Shown here: in pieces, positions 1 through 6,223 of the stretch
Layout of the letters: each line of letters begins with the position of its first letter
Position numbering within the stretch: the stretch's first letter is position 1
From: an uncultured Burkholderiales bacterium
Lineage (GTDB): Bacteria > Pseudomonadota > Gammaproteobacteria > Burkholderiales > Burkholderiaceae_E
Length of the DNA: 8,174 bases
Assembly: GCA_903831925.1 (NCBI GenBank)
Contig: CAIKZV010000758.1
Location: 1 to 8,174 of the forward strand
Direction of reading: 5' to 3'
Translations under genes and position numbers: made by a program
The notes under the pieces: generated by a model
Told to the model about the DNA's origin: nothing
Databases searched by the model: none
The model's input: the letters and a program-made list of their open reading frames with translations, nothing else

Positions 1-1043
1 CCCGCGATCAGTTCGGCCACCATCACGCCTTCGTCCTCGCCCTTGTGCGCGAGCATCGGCCCACGCACCACGTCGCCAACCGCGTAAACCCGCGGCAGCA
101 CGGTGCGGCAATGATCATCGACCGGAATGAAGCCGCGCTCATCGAGCGACAGGCCGACTGACTCGAGCCCCAGCCCGTCGGTATTCGGTATCCGGCCGAC
201 CGAGACGATCAGGCGATCGACCTCGAGCGTCTGAGCGACACCCTTGGCGTCGGTCCAGTTGATACTGATCGCCTTCTTGCCGACCCTGACCTCGCCGATT
301 TTCGCGCCGAGATTGATCGACAGCCCCTGTTTGGTAAAAAGCTTGAGCGCTTCCTTCGAGACAGACTCATCGCAGGCGGACAGAAATCCCGGCAAGGCTT
401 CAAGCACGGTGACGGACGCGCCCAGCCGACGCCAGACCGAACCAAGCTCGAGGCCGATCACGCCTGCGCCAATCACACCCAGGCGCTTGGGCACCGACGG
501 CATCGCCAGCGCGCCTTCGGTGTCGCACACCATCTGATTGTCGACCGCAATACCCGGCAGATGGCGCGCTTTCGAGCCGGTCGCGATGATCACGCTCACC
601 GCCTCAACCTGGGTGGCGCCTTGCGCGGTGTCAACCTCGATGCCATAGACATCGCCACTGACGCCGGTCAGTCGCGCATGTCCCTTGAGCCAATCGATCT
701 TGTTCTTGCGAAACAGGAACTCGATGCCCTTGGTCATCTTCGAGACGATGCCGTCCTTGCGGGCCTGCATCTTTACGACATCGATCTTTGCGCCGGCGAT
801 CTCGATGCCGTGAACGTCGAGATGCGACTGCGCCTCTTCGAACTTTTCACTCGATGCCAGCAAGGCCTTCGAAGGAATGCAGCCGACATTCAAACAGGTG
901 CCACCAAGCGCCAGTTCACCCTTGGGGCTGGTCCATTTCTCGGCACAGGCGACCTTCATGCCAAGCTGCGCCGCGCGAATCGCTGCGATATATCCGGCCG
1001 GACCTGCGCCGATCACCACTACGTCATAACGTTGATTGGCCAT
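1..1043 (-). CDS. lpdA: Dihydrolipoamide dehydrogenase (E3), 3' end beyond window
   Basis: E3 flavoprotein of the 2-oxoglutarate dehydrogenase complex; it reoxidises the dihydrolipoyl arm of E2 and passes electrons through FAD to NAD+. I translated 347 codons from the ATG at 1043 without a stop; the frame runs off the left edge. Visible are the FAD-binding glycine motif GAGPAG (residues 12-17), the redox-active disulfide in GGTCLNVGCIPSK (C50 and C55), the NAD-binding GAGVIG (192-197) and the second FAD contact YAVGDV (320-325). Family members are about 470 residues, so roughly the last 125, including the dimer interface and the His-Glu pair, lie outside. The start follows the sucB stop by 8 bp, which implies one transcript. 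I see only a weak ribosome binding site, so translational coupling to sucB is likely. The position behind sucB assigns it to this complex (often called odhL in betaproteobacteria), though E3 can be shared with pyruvate dehydrogenase. Confidence 0.95.
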   Translation of the reverse strand, partial: MANQRYDVVVIGAGPAGYIAAIRAAQLGMKVACAEKWTSPKGELALGGTCLNVGCIPSKALLASSEKFEEAQSHLDVHGIEIAGAKIDVVKMQARKDGIVSKMTKGIEFLFRKNKIDWLKGHARLTGVSGDVYGIEVDTAQGATQVEAVSVIIATGSKARHLPGIAVDNQMVCDTEGALAMPSVPKRLGVIGAGVIGLELGSVWRRLGASVTVLEALPGFLSACDESVSKEALKLFTKQGLSINLGAKIGEVRVGKKAISINWTDAKGVAQTLEVDRLIVSVGRIPNTDGLGLESVGLSLDERGFIPVDDHCRTVLPRVYAVGDVVRGPMLAHKGEDEGVMVAELIA

Positions 1044-1051
1044 CGCTGATC

Positions 1052-2335
1052 TCAGAGGTCAAGCAGCAAACGCGCGGGATCTTCGAGCGCATCCTTGACG
1101 CTGACGAGAAAGAGCACCGCCTCACGGCCATCAATGATTCGATGGTCATAGGACAGCGCCAGATAGTTCATCGGCCGAATCACGATCTGGCCGTTCTCGA
1201 CGACCGCACGATCCTTGGTGGCATGCACGCCGAGAATAGCGGCCTGCGGCGGGTTGATGATCGGCGTCGAGAGCATCGATCCGAACACGCCGCCATTGGA
1301 TATTGAGAAGGTGCCACCCGACAACTCCTCGATGCCGAGCTTGCCTTCCTGCGCGCGCTTGCCGTAATCGCCGATCTGGTTTTCGATCTGGGCGAAGTTC
1401 ATCTGATCGGCATTGCGCACCACCGGCACGACCAGACCACGCGGCGATCCGACCGCCACGCCGATGTCGAAATAGCCGTGATAGACAATGTCGGTGCCAT
1501 CGACCGAGGCATTGACGACCGGATACTTTTTCAGCGCATGGACGGCGGCTTTCACGAAGAAGCTCATGAAACCCAGACGCGTGCCATGCTCCTTTTCAAA
1601 CCGGTCCTGGTACTTCTTGCGAAGGTCCATGACCGGCTGCATATTGACCTCGTTGAAGGTGGTCAGGATGGCATTGGTCGCCTGCGACTGAAGGAGCCGC
1701 TCGGCAACGCGCTGACGCAGCCGCGACATCGCCACCCGCTGCTCGGGGCGGCCTTCGATCATCTTGTTCGGATCGATCGGCGCGACCACCGATGGCAGGC
1801 TGCTGGTGGGAGCCCCGGTGGGAATCGGCGCAGCGACGGCCGGTCTGGCTTGTGACGGCGCTTTCACACCGGTGGCAACCGCACCGATGACATCACCCTT
1901 GGTGACCCGGCCATCACGGCCGGTGCCGGCCACATTCGAGGCCGACAGACCTGCCTCGGCCAGCATCTTGGCGGCAGCCGGCATGGCAACGCCAGCCTGA
2001 GCACCGGTCGTCGCGGCGACAGCGGGAGCCGCCGATGCAGTGGCCGGGGCTGGTGCAGCGGGAGCGGGCGCAGCAGCCGATGTCGATGCAACCGCATCGG
2101 TATCGATGATGGCGATCACCTCTCCGGCGACCACGGTTTCACCATCGGCCTTGAGGATTCGCGCCAGCACACCGGCATTGGACGCCGGCAACTCGAGCAC
2201 CACCTTGTCGGTTTCAACGTCAATCAGATTGTCGTCGCGTTCGATCACATCGCCCGGCTTCTTGTGCCATTGCAACAGCGTCGCTTCCGCAACCGATTCG
2301 GACAGTTGCGGGACTTTTACTTCGATCAATGCCAT
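1052..2335 (-). CDS. sucB: Dihydrolipoyllysine succinyltransferase (E2 of OGDH)
   Basis: Core E2 of the 2-oxoglutarate dehydrogenase complex; it transfers the succinyl group from E1 through a lipoyl arm to CoA. The protein has 427 residues, close to the usual 400-430. An N-terminal lipoyl domain carries the modified lysine in ETDKV (K44). An Ala/Pro-rich flexible linker follows (about 75-105), then a peripheral subunit-binding domain (about 108-145, with GTGRDGRVTKGD), a second linker, and the catalytic acyltransferase domain ending in DHRIIDG, with H398 and D402 as the expected catalytic pair. I chose the ATG at 2335 because MALIEVKVPQ is the normal E2 start. An in-frame ATG 39 bp upstream would add residues that lie inside sucA. 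The start is 1 bp after the sucA stop, and a GGAAGG ribosome binding site (2345-2350) lies in the sucA tail, so coupling to sucA is expected. That site overlaps a small 11-base palindrome (2340-2350) that might fold over it. Confidence 0.97.
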   Translation of the reverse strand: MALIEVKVPQLSESVAEATLLQWHKKPGDVIERDDNLIDVETDKVVLELPASNAGVLARILKADGETVVAGEVIAIIDTDAVASTSAAAPAPAAPAPATASAAPAVAATTGAQAGVAMPAAAKMLAEAGLSASNVAGTGRDGRVTKGDVIGAVATGVKAPSQARPAVAAPIPTGAPTSSLPSVVAPIDPNKMIEGRPEQRVAMSRLRQRVAERLLQSQATNAILTTFNEVNMQPVMDLRKKYQDRFEKEHGTRLGFMSFFVKAAVHALKKYPVVNASVDGTDIVYHGYFDIGVAVGSPRGLVVPVVRNADQMNFAQIENQIGDYGKRAQEGKLGIEELSGGTFSISNGGVFGSMLSTPIINPPQAAILGVHATKDRAVVENGQIVIRPMNYLALSYDHRIIDGREAVLFLVSVKDALEDPARLLLDL

Positions 2336-2336
2336 G

Positions 2337-5202
2337 TCAGGAAGCCTTCCGGGTCTTTGTCTTGGGAGCATCACCCAGCGCCGCGGTCAGCAGCTCTTTT
2401 TGCTGGGCATAGTGTTTGTCGTAGTAGCCGGCTGCGGGCGACGCCGATGCCGGACGACCGGCATAACTCAGACGCTGGCCTTCCTTGAGCGCATCCTGGA
2501 TGTGATGCTGAACAAAGAACCAGGCACCCTGGTTTTGCGGCTCGTCCTGGCACCAGACCACCTGCGTGGCGCCCGGGTACTTGCGCATTTCGGTCTCGAG
2601 CGCCTTGTGCGGGAAGGGATAGAGCTGCTCGACCCGCAGGATCGCGACATCAGCGAGTTCGCGTTCGCGCCGCGCACCGGTCAAGTCGTAGTAGACCTTG
2701 CCGCTGCAGATCACGACCTTGCGAACCGCCTTGGCATCGATCTCTGCACTGGTCTCGCCGATGACGGTCTGAAATCCGCCCTTGGCCAGCTCCTGCAGGC
2801 TTGAGACCGCTTCCTTGTTCCGCAGCAGCGACTTGGGCGTCATGATCATCAGCGGCTTGCGAAAGGGCCGAATCATCTGACGACGCAGCACATGGAAAAT
2901 CTGTGCAGGCGTGGTGGGCTGGCAGACCTGCATATTGTTTTCGGCGCACAGCTGCAAAAAGCGCTCGATGCGGGCCGAGGAGTGCTCAGGACCCTGCCCT
3001 TCGTAGCCATGAGGCAGCATCATGGTCAGCCCGCATGAACGCCCCCACTTCGACTCGCCAGACGAAATGAACTGATCGATCACGACCTGTGCGCCGTTGA
3101 CGAAATCGCCGAACTGCGCCTCCCAGATCACCAGGGCATTAGGCTCGGCCGTGGCATAGCCGTATTCGAAGCCAAGCACCGCCTCTTCGGAGAGCACCGA
3201 ATCGATGACCCGGAATGGGCCCTGATCATCGGCCACATGCTCAAGCGGAATGTAATAACCCGAATCCCAGCGCTCGCGGTTCTGGTCATGAAGCACCGCA
3301 TGCCGGTGCGTAAAGGTGCCGCGCCCTGAGTCCTGGCCGGAAAGTCGCACGGCATACCCGGCAGCCACCAGCGAAGCAAAAGCCATGTGCTCGCCCATGC
3401 CCCAGTCGAGCGGCAACTCACCCTGACCCATCGCGCGGCGATCGGCAATCACCTTCTCGACCAGCGGATGCAGCTTGAGCGTCTGCGGCACCGTGGTGAT
3501 CTTCTCGGCGATGCGGCGCAACTCGGTGATCGGGACCGCCGTATCAGCCGCATCGGACCATTTGCGATTGAGCAGCGGCATCCATTCAACCGCAAGCTTG
3601 CTCTTGAAGTTGGAGATCACCGGATTCGACGTCAGACGGCCCTCATCGAGCGCCGCCCGGAACTCCTTGACCAGGCGGTCGCCGTCACCCGAGGCCAGAA
3701 GCCCTTGCGCTTCGAGCTTGTCTGCATAGAGCTTGCGGGTGCCGGGGGTGCTCTCCGATGCGTTTGTACATCAGAGGCTGGGTCAGCGCCGGTGTGTCCT
3801 GCTCGTTGTGGCCGAGCTTTCGGAAACAGACGATATCGACCACCACATCCTTGCTGAACTGCGCTCGGAAATCCATCGCCATCTGGGTGGCGAAGACCAC
3901 TGCCTCCGGATCGTCGCCATTCACATGCAGGACCGGCGCCTCGATCATCTTGACGACGTCGGAGCAATAGATCGTCGAGCGCGAATCACGCGGATCGGAG
4001 GTGGTGAACCCGATCTGATTGTTGATCACGATATGGACCGTACCGCCGGTGCCATAACCACGGGTCTGCGCAAGATTGAGGGTCTCCATCACGACGCCCT
4101 GCCCGGCGAAGGCGGCATCACCGTGGACGACGACCGACAATACCTGCCGACCTTCGACATCACCCCGCCGATCCTGGCGGGCGCGCGCAGAACCCTCCAC
4201 CACCGGGTTGACGATTTCGAGGTGAGAGGGGTTGAATGCCAGCGACAGGTGCACCGGGCCGCCAGGCGTCGACACATCACTGGAGAAACCCTGGTGATAT
4301 TTCACGTCGCCCGAAGGAAGGTCTTCGGCGTGATGACCTTCGAATTCCGCGAACAGTTCACTCGGCATCTTGCCGAGGGTATTGACGAGCACGTTAAGAC
4401 GGCCGCGATGGGCCATGCCGATCACGAACTCCTGGATACCTTGCGTGCCGCCATGCTGGATGATTTCATCCATCGAGGCGATGAAGCTCTCGCCGCCTTC
4501 AAGCGAGAAACGCTTCTGGCCCACATAACGCGTGTGGAGATATTTTTCGAGACCTTCGGCAGCGGTCAGTCGATCGAGGATGCGTTTCTTTTTCTCGTCG
4601 CTGAACTGGGGCTTTGCCCGCGACGACTCGAGGCGTTCCTGGATCCAGCGCTTTTGCGCCGGATCACTGATGTACATGAACTCGGCGCCGATATTGCCGC
4701 AATAGGTTTCTCTGAGGGCGCCGAGAATTTCGCGAAGCGGCGCGCTCTCGAATCCGAAGAACGCGTTGGCGGAGGAATAGATGTTTGCCTGATCGCCCTC
4801 GGTGAAGTCATAGAACGCGGTCTCCAGCTCGGGGATCTGCGCACGCTCCTGACGCTTGAGCGGATCGAGGTTTGCCCAGCGTGATCCAAGGAAGCGATAG
4901 GCAGCGATGAGCTGCTGCACATAGACCTGTTTGCGCGCTGTGGCCGCATCGCCGCCCATGACACGGGGCTGCAGGGTGCCGGCCTTGGCACGCTCGGCGA
5001 ACGACTCGACGATCGGTGCGTGAGCAATATCGCGGGTCTGGGGATTGCCGTCGGCGGCGGGCACGACCTGCATGCTGTCGAAGTAACTGCGCCACTGCTC
5101 GGACACCGAGCCGGGGTTGTTCAGATAGCTCTCATAGAGCTCTTCGACATACGGCGCGTTGCCGCCAAACAGATACGAGTTGCCCTGAAAGGACTTCATC
5201 AT
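2337..5202 (-). CDS. sucA: 2-oxoglutarate dehydrogenase E1, interrupted by a 1-bp frameshift
   Basis: Thiamine-diphosphate-dependent E1 that decarboxylates 2-oxoglutarate and succinylates the lipoyl arm of SucB. If one base is removed at 3744-3748 the reading is 954 residues, close to the roughly 930-950 typical of the family. The start MMKSFQGNSYLFGG and the N-terminal E2-binding segment are normal. Visible motifs are GMAHRGRLN (262-270), KYHQGFSSD (301-309), the ThDP signature GDAAFAGQG (361-369) with NNQ (394-396), and in the second half WEAQFGDF (about 693) and HGYEGQGPEHSSAR (about 731). As given, the frame changes after GEHP (residue 486), where the expected continuation GTRKLYADKLEAQGL is found in the other frame. 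The literal product would be a 505-residue truncated protein ending at 3685, lacking the transketolase pyrimidine and C-terminal domains. Both halves are otherwise well conserved with no further stops, so I favour a sequence error or a very recent mutation over an old pseudogene. Confidence 0.93.
3744..3748 (-). other. sucA: Frameshift site in sucA (run of five C on the coding strand)
   Basis: The coding strand reads CAC CCC CGG CAC, giving HPRHPQ and a stop 60 bases further on. With four C it reads CAC CCC GGC ACC CGC AAG, giving the family-typical HPGTRK, and stays open to the sucA stop at 2337. The event is therefore one extra C in a homopolymer. This is the commonest kind of indel error in some sequencing chemistries and also a common real mutation. 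A CCC-C run can cause low-level +1 slippage by proline tRNA, but nothing else here suggests programmed shifting. Confidence 0.9.
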
Positions 5203-5208
5203 TTCGAC

Positions 5209-5216
5209 TCACCTTT
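5209..5216 (-). promoter_or_regulatory. Ribosome binding site of sucA
   Basis: The coding strand reads AAAGGTGA six bases before ATGATG. It supports the ATG at 5202 as the start; the second ATG at 5199 would also be within range and gives a protein one residue shorter. Confidence 0.75.
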
Positions 5217-5337
5217 ATGAACGAGTTTCTCGTCGAGGGTCCGGCCGCTGCGAAGAGGCATCCACCTCGGGCCGTGGCCCCGCAACGACGACCCGCTCAC
5301 CAACTCCGGTCGGCTCGCGGTAGCCTCTTTGCAGCAC

Positions 5338-5359
5338 GCCAGGCACCAGCCAGGCAGCA
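5338..5359. repeat. Two tandem 11-bp repeats in the sucA leader
   Basis: GCCAGGCACCA (5338-5348) is followed directly by GCCAGGCAGCA (5349-5359), 10 of 11 bases the same. A unit of 11 bp is about one helical turn, so a regulator could bind both copies on one face of the DNA. The repeat lies just downstream of the candidate sucA -10 and overlaps a palindrome. Function is inferred only from position and spacing. Confidence 0.45.
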
Positions 5360-5366
5360 CTGCTGC
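5354..5366. repeat. 13-base palindrome next to the candidate sucA start site
   Basis: GCAGCA-C-TGCTGC is a perfect inverted repeat with one central base. It sits where the transcript from the candidate -10 at 5375-5380 would begin, so it could act as an operator; as RNA, its one-base centre makes a stable hairpin unlikely. It shares bases with the second copy of the 11-bp repeat. Confidence 0.4.
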
Positions 5367-5374
5367 ATTGATCG

Positions 5375-5383
5375 AGAATATCA
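5375..5383 (-). promoter_or_regulatory. Possible extended -10 promoter element for sucA
   Basis: The minus strand reads TGATATTCT, matching the extended -10 pattern TGn followed by TATTCT (4 of 6 to TATAAT). No good -35 lies at 16-18 bp spacing, which an extended -10 can tolerate. Transcription would begin near 5367-5369, leaving an untranslated leader of about 165 bases. This is a weak prediction by eye. Confidence 0.3.
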
Positions 5384-5424
5384 CGCAGAGGTTATCGATT
5401 GATGAAAACAGCACGGATCTGCTG

Positions 5425-5446
5425 CCGCTTATCGATGCTTAAGCGG
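5425..5446. repeat. Inverted repeat CCGCTTA / TAAGCGG
   Basis: Seven-base arms (5425-5431 and 5440-5446) flank an 8-base centre, TCGATGCT. There is no T-run after it on either strand, so it does not look like an intrinsic terminator. It could be a protein-binding site. Its left arm overlaps the second of two TTATCGAT copies (5392-5399 and 5429-5436). Confidence 0.35.
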
Positions 5447-5492
5447 TGCTTCTTTGACTAAAGTCCAGACCTTGAGTGCCGATAACCAGACA

Positions 5493-5509
5493 GCGGCCGT
5501 TGCGGCCGC
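5493..5509 (+). other. GC hairpin upstream of the kinase-like gene
   Basis: GCGGCCG, a 3-base loop TTG, then CGGCCGC forms an all-GC 7-bp stem. It ends 11 bases before the GGGGAAGG ribosome binding site of the gene at 5534. It could affect translation or message stability, but short GC stems are common by chance at this base composition. Confidence 0.3.
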
Positions 5510-5520
5510 GTCAGCCGCAA

Positions 5521-5528
5521 GGGGAAGG
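5521..5528 (+). promoter_or_regulatory. Ribosome binding site of the kinase-like gene
   Basis: GGGGAAGG lies five bases before the GTG at 5534. It is a good match in a fitting position and is the main reason for choosing this GTG as the start. The nearest in-frame stop upstream is TAA at 5483, so the gene cannot extend far. Confidence 0.6.
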
Positions 5529-5533
5529 CCTCC

Positions 5534-6223
5534 GTGTCCGCGATCGTTTCCACCGAAATCGCTCACGCCGTCAAGGCGCCGATTCATGCCAGTCAGAGGG
5601 CATCGCGACTGGGTCTTTTCAGACCAGACGATCACGTCTATCGACCGTCAGGTGATGCGCTTGCCTCCCCGCCGGCCCCTCAGGCCTCCTGTCAGGATGC
5701 CTGTATCGGCCGCGAAGGCTGGCGAGATGCCTTACAGGCTCTCAGTGGTCCGATGTCGCTGTCGTCCGTCCTCGATGCTGCGATCGATTCGATGCCCAGG
5801 ATCGACCGGGGCCGGCGCATTGTTCGCAGCCTGCATGACCCTGAACTGCGGTTCACGGCAGATCCTGTCCGCACAGCACAGGCTGTGCTCAGGCTGCTGG
5901 TCAATGCCTGCCGTTACTCGATGTCGACAACGCCGATCCGCATCCGCTCAAGGATCGAATCCGCAGACGATGCAGACCATCTGGTCCTGACGATTGCCGA
6001 CAGGGGCATCGGCATCAGCCGAGCCCACCTGCACCGCGCCTTTGAACCATTCTGGCGCGGGCCGCAAACCGGTTCGACACCCGGTCAGGGGATGGGCCTG
6101 CCGATCGCTCGCCGCCTGATCGAAGCCCAGGGAGGTTGGATCGAACTGCGCAGCGCCCTCGGTGTGGGCACCGAGGTCGATATCTGGCTGCCGCCAGATT
6201 TCAGCGCTGATCGACCGGCATGA
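5534..6223 (+). CDS. Small sensorless histidine-kinase-like protein (HATPase domain)
   Basis: A 229-residue soluble protein whose second half is a histidine kinase ATP-binding domain. Visible are the N-box LLVNACRYS (N124), G1 box DRGIGI (156-161), F-box FEPFW (170-174), G2 box GQGMGL (184-189) and the usual ending GWIELRSALGVGTEVDIWLP. Near the N terminus EIAHAVKAPIH (8-18) resembles an H-box: H11 would be the phosphorylated histidine and P16 the conserved proline, but the acidic residue normally after the histidine is alanine. The distance H11 to N124 (113 residues) suits a dimerisation-plus-catalytic core. However, the stretch 28-60 is rich in proline and does not look helical, so the dimerisation domain may be degenerate. 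There is no sensor domain, membrane segment or receiver, and no response regulator nearby. It lies against the direction of the TCA genes, convergent with gltA. Six of 26 arginine codons are AGG or AGA, against one in 16 in lpdA. It could be a recent arrival, a partner-switching ATPase or a decaying kinase; target unknown. Confidence 0.75.
   Translation: MSAIVSTEIAHAVKAPIHASQRASRLGLFRPDDHVYRPSGDALASPPAPQASCQDACIGREGWRDALQALSGPMSLSSVLDAAIDSMPRIDRGRRIVRSLHDPELRFTADPVRTAQAVLRLLVNACRYSMSTTPIRIRSRIESADDADHLVLTIADRGIGISRAHLHRAFEPFWRGPQTGSTPGQGMGLPIARRLIEAQGGWIELRSALGVGTEVDIWLPPDFSADRPA

Larger units (their letters stand above)
5203..5533. other. Divergent intergenic region between sucA and the kinase-like gene
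   Basis: These 331 bases separate the sucA start from the plus-strand gene at 5534. I see no RNA gene and no convincing protein gene in it. It holds the sucA ribosome binding site, a candidate extended -10 promoter for sucA, an 11-bp tandem repeat, a 13-base palindrome, a 22-base inverted repeat, two copies of TTATCGAT and a GC-rich hairpin just ahead of the kinase-like gene. It is the only substantial non-coding stretch in the window and the most likely place for control of both flanking genes. Confidence 0.7.

Noticed and set aside
3744..3748. Programmed +1 frameshifting at CCC-C to make full-length SucA
   Set aside because: No stop codon, stimulatory structure or upstream pairing site is visible at the shift point, and SucA is not known to need frameshifting; a one-base indel explains the data more simply.
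3733..4884. Long open frame on the plus strand (383 codons) opposite sucA
   Set aside because: It lies wholly antisense to strongly conserved sucA sequence, its translation is rich in His, Arg and Asp with no recognisable domain, and such shadows are expected in GC-rich coding DNA.
5368..5397. Plus-strand promoter TTGATC with an 18-bp spacer and TTATCG for the kinase-like gene
   Set aside because: The -10 match is poor and the alternative TTGACT at 5454 has a possible -10 only at 20-21 bp spacing; neither is good enough to annotate.
5454..5990. A 178-codon frame starting at a TTG just upstream of, and overlapping, the kinase-like gene
   Set aside because: Its translation loses any family likeness, whereas the frame from 5534 carries all the kinase boxes; no ribosome binding site is seen before the TTG. 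A frameshifted longer N terminus for the kinase gene cannot be excluded but has no positive support.
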